Of a DNA stretch of 64,000 nucleotides, positions 52,615 through 61,414 are shown piece after piece (within the stretch, counting starts at the first letter, position 1; every line of letters begins with the position of its first letter). Below the pieces are notes generated by a model. That model made no database searches. It worked only from the letters and a program-made list of their open reading frames with translations, and had not been told where the DNA came from. The DNA is taken from positions 1,116,001-1,180,000 of the forward strand of contig NZ_CP046452.1 of assembly GCF_009734385.1 (NCBI RefSeq), given 5' to 3'. This DNA comes from Corynebacterium kalinowskii. GTDB lineage: Bacteria > Actinomycetota > Actinomycetes > Mycobacteriales > Mycobacteriaceae. A program made the translations under genes and the position numbers.

Positions 52615-53352
52615 CTAGACTTCCCGCAGCGCTCGCAGTGCCTCCAGCGGAGTGTGTACGAGGTAGGCACGCGAGCCTCCAGGCAGCGGCGGTCGCTGCA
52701 CCATCACCACCGGAATACCCAACGAACGCGCAGCCTCAAGCTTCGCCTCGGTTAATGGCCCTCCGGAGTTCTTGGTCACCACGACATCAATCTGGTTGCC
52801 CACCATGAGTTCTTTCTCGCCTGCGACGTCGAAAGGCCCCCGCGAGAGGATCAACCGGTGCCTAGCCGGCAACTGAACCGACGGCTTCTCGACGCACCGG
52901 ATCACGTACAAGTTGTGTTTATCAGCCGCGAACGGCTCCAGCTGTTGCCGACCGATGGTGAGGAAAATGTGGTGGTAGTCCCGCGCGACAACCGAGGCCG
53001 CTTCGGTCATCGAAGCAACGGGAATCCACTTGTCTCCTGGCGAAGGAGTCCATGCTGGACGGTGCAGACAAATGAGCGGCACGCCGGTGGCACGAGAGGC
53101 TTCAGCTGCGGACGTCGATATGCGCTCTGCAAAGGGGTGGGTGGCATCGATGATGACCTCGATGCCGTTCTCGAAGATCCAGCGCGCCATGCCAGCCGGG
53201 CCGCCGAAGCCGCCGATGCGGACCTCGCCGACGGGCAAGTGCGGGTTAGAGACACGACCGGCCAGTGAGGAGGTGACCCACCAGCCCTGCCCCATCATGA
53301 GGCGGGCGAGTTCGCGGGCTTCGCCGGTACCACCGAGGATTAGTGCGCGCAT
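52615..53352 (-). CDS. cobK: Precorrin-6A reductase CobK
   Basis: CobK uses NADPH to reduce precorrin-6A to precorrin-6B. The 245-residue protein starts RALILGGTGEARELARLM and has IIDATHPFAE and VVTKNSGGPLTEAKL. Its start overlaps the end of cobM by 13 bases, so the two are coupled in a cobL-cobM-cobK order on the minus strand. Confidence 0.94.
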   Translation of the reverse strand: MRALILGGTGEARELARLMMGQGWWVTSSLAGRVSNPHLPVGEVRIGGFGGPAGMARWIFENGIEVIIDATHPFAERISTSAAEASRATGVPLICLHRPAWTPSPGDKWIPVASMTEAASVVARDYHHIFLTIGRQQLEPFAADKHNLYVIRCVEKPSVQLPARHRLILSRGPFDVAGEKELMVGNQIDVVVTKNSGGPLTEAKLEAARSLGIPVVMVQRPPLPGGSRAYLVHTPLEALRALREV

Positions 53353-54113
53353 GGAATGGTCCTGCCGTGCTCGTCGCGAGGGCGATCATCGGAGTAGAGG
53401 TAGGAATCCGGGAAACCCTCGGCTCCTAGGACGCGACCGACAATGATCATCGCGGTGCGGGAAATGCCCGCCTCCTTCACCTGCGATGCGATGTCGTTTA
53501 AAGTCCCGCGCAGGATCTGTTCCTCGGGGCGAGAAGCGAAAGCAACCACAGCAACCGGGCAATCCGCCCCGTAGTTCGGCACGAGCTCTGAAACCACGCG
53601 GTCGATGTCATGTGCCGCGAGGTGGATACACAAAGTTGCGCCCGATTTGCCGAGCGTGTCCAAGTCCTCCCCTTCCGGCATCGCAGACGCGCGACCGGAG
53701 ACTCGGGTCAGGATGACGGTCTGCCCGACGGTCGGAACGGTCAGTTCGTGCCCCAGGGAAGCCGCAGCGGCGGCGAAGGAAGGTACACCTGGCACGATCT
53801 CATACGGAATGTCCAGCGCAACCAGGCGTCGGGCCTGCTCGGCGAGCGCCGAGTAAACGGCCGGGTCGCCGGACTGCAAGCGGGCTACATCCTTGCCTTC
53901 CTCGTGGGCCTTTTGCAGCAGTCGGGTGATTTCATCCAGCGGCATGCGGGCGGTATTGATCAGCTCGGCATCTGGCGGACAGTTCTCCAGTACCTCTTCC
54001 GGTACGATACTGCCAGCGTAGAGGCACACAGGGCAGGATCTGATCAATCGATCGGCGCGAAGAGTAAGCAAATCTGCAGCGCCAGGGCCTGCGCCAATGA
54101 AGTAAACCGTCAT
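53340..54113 (-). CDS. cobM: Precorrin-4 C11-methyltransferase CobM
   Basis: CobM adds a methyl at C-11 of precorrin-4, giving precorrin-5. The 257-residue protein has VYFIGAGPGAADLLTLRADRLI, LQSGDPAVYSALAEQ and the PTVGQTVILTRVSGRAS segment. I chose the ATG at 54113, eight bases after the cobL stop; TATAGT lies seven bases before it, so an internal leaderless promoter is possible. Earlier in-frame start at 54146 overlaps cobL. Confidence 0.94.
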   Translation of the reverse strand: MTVYFIGAGPGAADLLTLRADRLIRSCPVCLYAGSIVPEEVLENCPPDAELINTARMPLDEITRLLQKAHEEGKDVARLQSGDPAVYSALAEQARRLVALDIPYEIVPGVPSFAAAAASLGHELTVPTVGQTVILTRVSGRASAMPEGEDLDTLGKSGATLCIHLAAHDIDRVVSELVPNYGADCPVAVVAFASRPEEQILRGTLNDIASQVKEAGISRTAMIIVGRVLGAEGFPDSYLYSDDRPRDEHGRTIPCAH

Positions 54114-54121
54114 GCAAGCAA

Positions 54122-55384
54122 CTATAGCGGTTTGGTTGCCTGCCACTGGAGCACGGGTAGCGCGGATTTCATGGCTCGGAAGGACCCGACTTCATGTGAC
54201 TGCGCCACGGCAAGCTGGGTCAATGTGCCTCCGTATTGAGCGTGGAGATCGTAGAGCAAGGAACAGGATTCGAGCGTAACGGCATTAGCCACCAGCAGTC
54301 CGCCCGGTTTCAGCGCGGTCCAGCAGCCTTCAAACACCCCTGGTGCGGTGAGCCCGCCGCCGATAAACACGACGTCGGGTGTCGGCGCAGAGGCCGGGAA
54401 TGCTCCGCGCACGTCCAGGTGTGGCACGCCGAGGCGATCTGCATTATTGCGGATGCGGGCTCGGCGCAGTTCAGATTGCTCAAAACAAATCGCCTTGGTC
54501 CCCCGGGTGGAGCGGAGGAATTCAATGGAAATCGATCCAGAGCCACCGCCCACATCCCACAGCAACTGTCCTTGGCGCGGTTGCAGCGCTGCGACCGTCA
54601 AGGCGCGGACGTGGTGCTTGGTGAGCTGGCCGTCGGTGTCATAGGAATCATCCGGCAGTCCGGGCAACAGCGACCGGGAGCCAACCGGTGTCACCGCGAT
54701 GACGTTCAGCGAACTTGGCGGCTCAGTGAGTTCGGATGCTGTGGACGTCGTCACGGCGCAATCTACCGAGCCTAAATCGCTGAGTACTGTGACCTGCGCT
54801 GAATCCTGCCCCATCTCGACCAGCAGACGTGCGACCTCCTGCGGCGTGGAACGATCCCGCCCGAGAATAAGAAACGGTTGTCCCGCATCGACCAGGGGAA
54901 TAATCGCTGGCGTCGGAGAGGAAACCAGAGACACCACCGGCGTGTTCTGCAGCGCCCACTTCAACTCCGCGCAGGCCAGCGCCACCGACGACGGCGCTGG
55001 AATCACCCGAAACTCCCCGGAAAACTCGCGTGCCAACGTGGTGCCGATGCCATGGAACATCGGATCGCCCGAACCCAGTACCACGATGTTCTGATAGCGC
55101 CAGTTCGCCAGCATCCCCGGAATCGATGGGACTAGCGGCGACGGCCAGGCTTTCAATACCGCCGTGAGCCCCACTGGCAACAAATCCAGTTGCCGCGCCG
55201 AGCCGATAATGAGGCCAGCCTCACGAATCGCCCGCTGCGCACTCCCGGAAAGGTCATCAAACCCACCCGGATTAATCCCCACCACCGTCACGCCCGAGTA
55301 CGGGATCCGTACGGAAAAATCGGCGTCTACCGCCGAGAGTGTGGGGCGCAGGACGTCATCTGTAACGGGTACCGGACTGGACAT
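54122..55384 (-). CDS. cobL: Precorrin-6Y methyltransferase/decarboxylase CobL
   Basis: CobL methylates C-5 and C-15 and removes the acetate carboxyl at C-12 of precorrin-6B. The 420-residue protein is a natural two-domain fusion: CbiE-like residues 1 to about 210 (VVGINPGGFDDLSG) and CbiT-like residues about 215-420 (LLWDVGGGSGSISIEF). TAAGCT ends seven bases before the ATG, so the message is probably leaderless. It is the first gene of the cobL-cobM-cobK set. Confidence 0.95.
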   Translation of the reverse strand: MSSPVPVTDDVLRPTLSAVDADFSVRIPYSGVTVVGINPGGFDDLSGSAQRAIREAGLIIGSARQLDLLPVGLTAVLKAWPSPLVPSIPGMLANWRYQNIVVLGSGDPMFHGIGTTLAREFSGEFRVIPAPSSVALACAELKWALQNTPVVSLVSSPTPAIIPLVDAGQPFLILGRDRSTPQEVARLLVEMGQDSAQVTVLSDLGSVDCAVTTSTASELTEPPSSLNVIAVTPVGSRSLLPGLPDDSYDTDGQLTKHHVRALTVAALQPRQGQLLWDVGGGSGSISIEFLRSTRGTKAICFEQSELRRARIRNNADRLGVPHLDVRGAFPASAPTPDVVFIGGGLTAPGVFEGCWTALKPGGLLVANAVTLESCSLLYDLHAQYGGTLTQLAVAQSHEVGSFRAMKSALPVLQWQATKPL

Positions 55385-55394
55385 ACCCTTGAGC

Positions 55395-56102
55395 TTAGCG
55401 TGGCATATGCCGCCAAACGGGGCGCGGCACGAGCTTCATCACCCACGCGAGCAGACGCAAGCGGCCGGGGATCCAGATGGTTCCAGATCGCTGCTGCTTA
55501 ACGACGGCCTCAGCCACCACACGCGGGGTCACCGACATCGGGGCTGGCTTCATACCTTCAGTCATGGAACCAATGACGAATCCCGGACGAGCCAACACCA
55601 AGGACACTCGGCTGCCATGCAGCTCATCCATGAGTCCCTGACAAAACGCATCCAGCCCTGCTTTAGTGGATCCGTAGACGTAGTTGGCTTTGCGAGCGCG
55701 CCAACCGGCGATGGAGGAAAAGGCGTAGATGGTGCTGGACTCGGATTGCTGGCGAAGGACGTCGGCAAGCACGGTGAGCATGCTGACTTGCGCGGTGTAA
55801 TCGATGGTGGCGATCTCGGCGGCGTGCGCTTCATCCGACAGGGCGCGTTCTTGGGAGCCGAGAATGCCAAAGCAGACCACGGCGTGGGTAATCGGGCCGA
55901 ACTGAGCGGCCTCGTTCACGATGAGTCGGTGTGATGTGAGGTCGGAGGCCTCGAAAGGGATGACGTGCACTTCTTTGGCCTCGGGCAGCGCTGGGATCGC
56001 GTCGGGGCGACGGGCGCACATCACCACGGTGCGACCAGGACAAAGGATCTTGGCGATCTCGCCGCCGATGTCACTGGTCGCGCCCAGAATCAAAACTGTC
56101 AT
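55395..56102 (-). CDS. SDR reductase resembling DprE2
   Basis: The 235-residue protein has an SDR N-terminus (VLILGATSDIGGEIA) and the segment AFSSIAGWRARKANYVYGSTKAGLDAF with Ser, Tyr and Lys of the catalytic set. This pattern is close to DprE2, the reductase that makes decaprenylphosphoryl-arabinose for the cell wall, but it is shorter and is not next to dprE1, so a paralogue with another substrate is more likely. It overlaps the dioxygenase gene (ATGA) and ends 10 bases before cobL. Confidence 0.8.
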   Translation of the reverse strand: MTVLILGATSDIGGEIAKILCPGRTVVMCARRPDAIPALPEAKEVHVIPFEASDLTSHRLIVNEAAQFGPITHAVVCFGILGSQERALSDEAHAAEIATIDYTAQVSMLTVLADVLRQQSESSTIYAFSSIAGWRARKANYVYGSTKAGLDAFCQGLMDELHGSRVSLVLARPGFVIGSMTEGMKPAPMSVTPRVVAEAVVKQQRSGTIWIPGRLRLLAWVMKLVPRPVWRHMPR

Positions 56103-56884
56103 GCAGACAGGGTATACCCCGTCATAGATAACGAGCCAAGGCTGCGCATCTCGTTAAAGGTTTCCACCGTGCCAGTGGACGCCGCTGCGGCTCCGGCCAG
56201 GTAGACCAAGGGCAGGAAGTGGTCGGGAGTCGGAACAGCTTTGGCAAAGTCGCGGTGGCTAGTAAGAGCTGCGATGCGGGATGGGTCTTCGAGCATAATG
56301 TCGCGGGCGTCGAGGTCGAAGCGTTCGGCCCAATCGAAGCCCTTGTTGCCGGCGTGCCAATCGACCGCGCCGAGGTTGTGGACCACATTGCCAGAGCCGA
56401 CCAGGAGTACGTCCTTCTCGGCGGCGAGCTTGGCGAGCTTCTCCCCCATCTCCATATGGTGGCTGAGCGGCTTGGTGCCGTCGATGCTCACCTGGAGAAC
56501 CGGAATGTCAGCCTTAGGGAACATATGAGTAAGTACCGACCAGGTGCCGTGATCGATGCCCCAGTCATAATCCTTCGCTACCAGCGTTGGCTTGGCGATG
56601 TCCTGCACTAATTCTGCGATCTCCGGGTCCCCGGGTGCTGGGTACTGGACATCGAATAGCTCCTGCGGGAAGCCGTAGAAATCGTGAATAGTGCGAGGAG
56701 TCTGCATTGCGGTGACCGCGGTGCCGCGGGTGTACCAGTGCGCGGATACTGCCACGATGGCGCGTGGCTTGCGTTCTTTAAGAATCTCCTGGCCGAGATC
56801 GCGCCAGCCATGGGTAAAGTTATTCTCTTCCACGGCGTTCATTGGGGAGCCGTGGCCTACAAAAAGTGCATTAATTGTTGACAT
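56099..56884 (-). CDS. LigB-type extradiol dioxygenase (YgiD/DODA-like)
   Basis: The 261-residue protein has the class III extradiol dioxygenase metal-site pattern: LFVGHGSPMNAVEEN, VSAHWYTRGTA, GIDHGTWSVLTHMFP and NVVHNLGAVDWHAGN. YgiD-type enzymes open catechol rings such as DOPA. TACATT ends six bases before the ATG, so the message is probably leaderless. It leads a two-gene set with the DprE2-like reductase. Confidence 0.88.
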   Translation of the reverse strand: MSTINALFVGHGSPMNAVEENNFTHGWRDLGQEILKERKPRAIVAVSAHWYTRGTAVTAMQTPRTIHDFYGFPQELFDVQYPAPGDPEIAELVQDIAKPTLVAKDYDWGIDHGTWSVLTHMFPKADIPVLQVSIDGTKPLSHHMEMGEKLAKLAAEKDVLLVGSGNVVHNLGAVDWHAGNKGFDWAERFDLDARDIMLEDPSRIAALTSHRDFAKAVPTPDHFLPLVYLAGAAAASTGTVETFNEMRSLGSLSMTGYTLSA

Positions 56885-56902
56885 GTCATCAATGTAGCAT
56901 GC

Positions 56903-57958
56903 TTAGCCGTGCCGAGGCGAACGGTTCAACCTCTCACACCCATCCTCCGTCACCACGACGATATCTTCGATGCGCGCGCCGCACTCACCTGGCAGGTAGA
57001 TTCCCGGCTCAACGGAGAAGGTCATGCCTGGTTCCAGCACCAATTCATTGCCCGCCATGATGAAGGGCTCCTCGTGGAGCGACAGGCCAATGCCGTGACC
57101 GGTGCGGTGAATGAAATACTCCCCGTAGCCGGCGGCGGAAATGTGGTCGCGGGCGGTGGCGTCGATAAGCGCGGCGGTGACACCCGGGCGCACTGCCTGG
57201 ACGGCGAGTTCCTGAGCCTCCACCAGCACCGGAAGCCATGCGGGCGGCTCGCCAAGGCTGAAGGTGCGGGTGCAGTCGGAATGGTAGCCCACGCCCCAAG
57301 TGCCGCCGATGTCGACGACCACCACGTCATCCGGCTGGATCACGCGATCGGAAAAGGAATGGTGAGGGTTTGCGCCATTGGGGCCAGAGCCAACGATGAC
57401 GAAGTCCACCTCGGTGTGCCCCGAGTCAAGAATCAACTCGTGCAACTCAGCAGCAACCTCCGCCTCAGTCCGACCTGCCTCGATGCGTACCTGCCCAAAC
57501 ACCGAATCGATCGCGTGGGCTGCCTCGCGAAGCTGAGCCACTTCTTCCGGCGACTTGCGCATAAAAAGCTCTTTGAGCACTGGCGTGGCCAGCTGAGCGG
57601 CACCGTGAAGCTCGTCTTGGAGCGCCAACAAATGCGATGCTTCCAGCGCCGATCCGACGCCAAACGTGCCCGCATGGCCCAGCACATGCGCCACCAACGC
57701 ATAAGGATTTTCCCCGTCCTGCCAGCCCTGAACTGGAAACGGCACCGACAGATTGCCAGCGTCCACCGCAGGGGCCACGTACACAGGATCTCCAGCCCGC
57801 GGAATGACCAGCCCCGAGAACCTCTCGTGCGTGTCCTCCCAGGCGCCCGTCAAGTAAGCAAGCTCCGCGCTCGGCCCAAAAACCAGACCGCCAAGCTCGC
57901 CCATGAGCTGCTGAGCCTTTTCCACGCGCTGGACATACACTGAATCAGGAAACTTCAT
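56903..57958 (-). CDS. pepQ: Xaa-Pro peptidase PepQ
   Basis: The 351-residue protein is a pita-bread (M24) metallopeptidase. All five metal ligands are visible: DIGGTWGVGYHSDCTRTF (two Asp), HRTGHGIGLSLHE (His), FSVEPGIY (Glu) and GARIEDIVVV (Glu). It cuts X-Pro dipeptides or N-terminal X-Pro bonds. I chose the ATG at 57958, where TAGAGT ends seven bases upstream; the longer frame to 58186 would run through the divergent protease gene. In many actinobacteria this gene sits beside helY. Confidence 0.9.
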   Translation of the reverse strand: MKFPDSVYVQRVEKAQQLMGELGGLVFGPSAELAYLTGAWEDTHERFSGLVIPRAGDPVYVAPAVDAGNLSVPFPVQGWQDGENPYALVAHVLGHAGTFGVGSALEASHLLALQDELHGAAQLATPVLKELFMRKSPEEVAQLREAAHAIDSVFGQVRIEAGRTEAEVAAELHELILDSGHTEVDFVIVGSGPNGANPHHSFSDRVIQPDDVVVVDIGGTWGVGYHSDCTRTFSLGEPPAWLPVLVEAQELAVQAVRPGVTAALIDATARDHISAAGYGEYFIHRTGHGIGLSLHEEPFIMAGNELVLEPGMTFSVEPGIYLPGECGARIEDIVVVTEDGCERLNRSPRHG

Positions 57959-57983
57959 AGCACCCACTCTAGGAGCCCCACCC

Positions 57984-58631
57984 ATGCGCAGCGCAGTTCG
58001 GCTCACCGCCCGTGGCCGCCTCGCGAGCGGCGTCCTCACCAGCGAGCAGCTTATCGACGCCTCCCTCAGCGCCCACCTCACCGGCGCGACCTGCGAATCG
58101 GTCACCGCACAGGCAACACACGTGATTACGGCAGCGCACTTTGCCCGCCACATCACCCAGGCCTCGGTCTCATCTCCCCTGGTCAACGGAGTCGCTCGTG
58201 ATTTCTACGTTGTTCCTGGAACAGATATCGCAATCGGTAAGTTAAATGCCCCAGCGCCGCTATGTGAACTGGTGCCGATCGCCCCGCGCGCACGACTCGG
58301 CCAGAAAGTAGTGTCCGCTGGTTTCTCGGATCAAGCCCGTGTTCCTGCTCACAGCCTGGTTCCCCGCTTGGTGTTCAGCCGGGTACTGGGCAAACTGCCC
58401 TGGTTTGCTACCTATGACCTGCGTACCCGGGCCCGCCATGGAGCCGTGCTGCTGCCAATGGGCCTGCAGTGGGCGCGCCGGGGTGACTCAGGCGGACCCA
58501 TCCTGTCTTCAGGAGAGCTGGTGGGGATTCAATCGATGGTAGCGATGCCTCTAGGAGTTCCAGTTGGATTGGCGGCAATCAATCTGTTGGCGCCACACTT
58601 GGTAGCCATTAAGGCGGCTATGAGCCGATAG
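57984..58631 (+). CDS. Trypsin-fold serine protease without a signal peptide
   Basis: The 215-residue protein has a complete chymotrypsin-type triad: His in VITAAHF (near residue 52), Asp in GTDIAIGKL and Ser in RRGDSGGPIL. Most such proteases are exported, but this one begins SAVRLTARGRLASG with no hydrophobic signal, and the frame upstream has no other start codon. It overlaps the end of the convergent helY by 14 bases. Its location and substrate are unknown. Confidence 0.8.
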   Translation: MRSAVRLTARGRLASGVLTSEQLIDASLSAHLTGATCESVTAQATHVITAAHFARHITQASVSSPLVNGVARDFYVVPGTDIAIGKLNAPAPLCELVPIAPRARLGQKVVSAGFSDQARVPAHSLVPRLVFSRVLGKLPWFATYDLRTRARHGAVLLPMGLQWARRGDSGGPILSSGELVGIQSMVAMPLGVPVGLAAINLLAPHLVAIKAAMSR

Positions 58632-61404
58632 CCACCACGCCACGTCGGATCGCTTCGACAGCCTTCCGAGCGTTGCGTTTGATGTCGTCGGTGTACCCGG
58701 TCTTTTTCACCTGTTCCAGTGCGTCGATCACCTGGCGGCACCAGCGGACGAAGTCACCTGGCGTGAGTTCGGCCCCGGAGGCTGCGGCTGCTTGCATGCA
58801 GTAGTCCAGCGGCGCGCCGGCCGCCCATTGGTGGACCGCCAGCGAGAATCCCGCCTCCGGCATCTTGGTCACTGGCAGTCGATGACGGCGTTCATCCGCC
58901 TCCAGTTCAGTCCAAATGCTGAGCGTCGCGTTCATCGCATCGGCCATGGCATCCGTTGCTGCCTCGGCCTCCCCTTGGGTTTCCTTGCGGTTCTCAAAGA
59001 CGCACATGGACACCACGCCTGCGAGCTCCGCGGGGTCGAGCTCATTCCATACTCCGCGTCGCAAACACTGCGCCACTAGCAGGTCAGCTTCCCCGTGAAT
59101 CTGGGCGAGACGCTCGCCCTCGTCCGTGATAATCGGGGTTCTGGTGCCGTCCTCTTCGAAAGCGAACTCGACGTAGCTCATTTCCTCCAGCAGCGCCAGA
59201 ATGCGATCGAAGGTGCGACCCAAGGTATCGGTTGCGGCGGAGACTTGTCCGTCGAGCCGGTCTAGATCGCGCTGGCGACGGGTCAGCCGCTCCCCAATAC
59301 GAGCGAGCTGTTCCAGATCTGACCACTTGTGTACCGGGTGTTCCCGCAGCTGCACGCGGAGCTGTGCGGTTTCATCATTACCGCGGGTACGGGATTCAAG
59401 ACGCATGTTCTTCGGGCGCGGATAGTGATTGCGCTTGAACTGCTCCACCACATAGCGGGCATGGCGCTTTGGATGATGGGTGACATCCTTAGACAGGCGC
59501 ATCTGGCCAATGACGATCGGAGGGATGGCAAAGCTCTCCACATCGATACGTCCAGACCAGCCTGTTTCCATGATCACCCAAGGCTTGGGATCCTTCGCGT
59601 TATTAGCGGCAGAGACCACCACGGCCAGCAGTGGATGTTTGCGCCCTGGCATCGCGATGACCTGACCGTTCTGCAGCTTGGCCAGTACCCTGGTGACCTC
59701 GGTAAAGCGTTCCTCAAGGTTGTGCCGTTTTGCTTTACGCTCTGCATCCTTGAGCTCGCGCCGGATCTGCATGTATTCCATGAACTCGGCGATCGGGTCA
59801 CCGCTGGTGGCGGGTGGGTTGAAGGAGGCGATGGCGTCGCTAAGCTCGCGACGCAGTTGCTCGACCTTCTCTTCGGCGCGCTCCAGCTCGCGTACCTCGT
59901 CCACTACGGAGCCATCGGCTTGGTACTGCGCGAAGGACTTTTCCAGCAGGCGGTGAGCAGGTTCGTAGCCGATGGTTTTGAGCAGGTTCACGCTCATGTT
60001 GTAGCCGGGCGCGAAGGTCGAGATCAGCGGATAGGTGCGTGTCGACGCCAAACCCGCGACCGCGCGGGGATCCATAGCGGGTGCCCATTGCACGACAGCG
60101 TTGCCGAGGACGTCGATGCCGCGACGGCCGGCGCGGCCGGTGAGCTGGGTGTATTGGCCTGGGGTGAGATCGACGTGGGCCTCACCGTTAAATTTGACCA
60201 GCTTTTCCAACACCACGGAGCGAGCTGGCATATTGATGCCCATCGCGAGGGTCTCGGTGGCAAACACTGCCCGCACCAGTCCCTTGACGAACAACTCTTC
60301 CACCACGTGCCTGAAAGCCGGGAGCATGCCCGCGTGGTGGGCAGCGAAACCGCGCATCAAGGCCTGTTTCCACCGCTTGAAGTCGAGGATCGCGAGGTCT
60401 TCCTCGGGGATCCCTTCCACGCCCTTGTCCACGATCTCCGCGATGAGCTCGGCTTCCTCCTGGGTGGTGAGAGTCAGCTGCGAGCGCATGCATTGGTAAA
60501 GGGCACCATCGCAACCTGCGCGGGAGAAAATGAAGGTGATGGCCGGAAGCATCTTTTGATTGCGCAGGATCTGCAACACTTCTGGTCGGCCCAGCGGGCG
60601 GAAGCGGTCGGACTCGCGGGGCTTGCCACTGCGCTGCGAGAGGCGCTCGCTGACCTCCCCGCGCTTCGAACGGGAACGAAAGCCAGCCGCTTTGTTGTAC
60701 TCACTGCTGCGGGATTGTGCTTGGCCGGATTCCAGGCGGCGGATGTATTCTTCTAGCTCGCGGTTGACCTTGCCATCAGCATTCTCGAACAGTGGGAAGA
60801 TCTTGCGCCCAACCAGCATGTACTGATCGAGTGGCACTGGACGCTTGTCGGTGACCACGACCTTGGTATCGCCGCGGACCGTAGACATCCAATTGCCGAA
60901 CTCCTCTGAGTTGGACACTGTAGCGGACAGGCCGATGATCTGGACGGATTCATCAAGGTTGAGGATGACTTCTTCCCATACCGCGCCACGGGATTGGTCG
61001 GCCAGGAAGTGGATTTCATCCATGACCACGAAGGCGAGTCGCTCCAAATTGGTCGATTCTGTGTAGATCATGTTGCGCAGCACTTCGGTAGTCATCACTA
61101 CGATTTCGGCGCCGCCGTTAATCGAGACATCGCCCGTGAGCAGACCGACGGCATCCTCGCCATGAACCTTTTGGAGGTCATGAAACTTCTGGTTACTCAG
61201 CGCCTTGATTGGCGTGGTGTAGAAGCACTTGAGGCCTTGGCTCAGGGCTAGCGATACGGCGAACTCTCCAACGATGGTCTTACCGGCGCCAGTGGGGGCA
61301 CACACCAGCACGCCGTGGCCTGCCTCCACCGCTTGACACCCCTCGATCTGGAAGTCATCGAGGGGGAAGCTGAGCGCGGCGGAAAAGGCGGCGAGGTGAG
61401 TCAT
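58618..61404 (-). CDS. helY: Ski2/Mtr4-like RNA helicase HelY
   Basis: HelY is an actinobacterial superfamily 2 helicase related to yeast Mtr4/Ski2 and is thought to unwind RNA. The 928-residue protein has motif I APTGAGKTIVGEF, motif II DEIH, motif III LSATVSN, and QLTGRAGRRGID. Its C-terminal half matches the DSHCT region. It is followed by tatC, with the order helY-tatC-tatA-pafC-pafB on the minus strand, as in other actinobacteria. Confidence 0.92.
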   Translation of the reverse strand: MTHLAAFSAALSFPLDDFQIEGCQAVEAGHGVLVCAPTGAGKTIVGEFAVSLALSQGLKCFYTTPIKALSNQKFHDLQKVHGEDAVGLLTGDVSINGGAEIVVMTTEVLRNMIYTESTNLERLAFVVMDEIHFLADQSRGAVWEEVILNLDESVQIIGLSATVSNSEEFGNWMSTVRGDTKVVVTDKRPVPLDQYMLVGRKIFPLFENADGKVNRELEEYIRRLESGQAQSRSSEYNKAAGFRSRSKRGEVSERLSQRSGKPRESDRFRPLGRPEVLQILRNQKMLPAITFIFSRAGCDGALYQCMRSQLTLTTQEEAELIAEIVDKGVEGIPEEDLAILDFKRWKQALMRGFAAHHAGMLPAFRHVVEELFVKGLVRAVFATETLAMGINMPARSVVLEKLVKFNGEAHVDLTPGQYTQLTGRAGRRGIDVLGNAVVQWAPAMDPRAVAGLASTRTYPLISTFAPGYNMSVNLLKTIGYEPAHRLLEKSFAQYQADGSVVDEVRELERAEEKVEQLRRELSDAIASFNPPATSGDPIAEFMEYMQIRRELKDAERKAKRHNLEERFTEVTRVLAKLQNGQVIAMPGRKHPLLAVVVSAANNAKDPKPWVIMETGWSGRIDVESFAIPPIVIGQMRLSKDVTHHPKRHARYVVEQFKRNHYPRPKNMRLESRTRGNDETAQLRVQLREHPVHKWSDLEQLARIGERLTRRQRDLDRLDGQVSAATDTLGRTFDRILALLEEMSYVEFAFEEDGTRTPIITDEGERLAQIHGEADLLVAQCLRRGVWNELDPAELAGVVSMCVFENRKETQGEAEAATDAMADAMNATLSIWTELEADERRHRLPVTKMPEAGFSLAVHQWAAGAPLDYCMQAAAASGAELTPGDFVRWCRQVIDALEQVKKTGYTDDIKRNARKAVEAIRRGVVAIGS

Positions 61405-61414
61405 AGCTACCAGG

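Noticed and set aside
59329..60756. 475-codon plus-strand frame opposite helY
   Set aside because: helY has a full helicase motif set; the antisense frame is a shadow.
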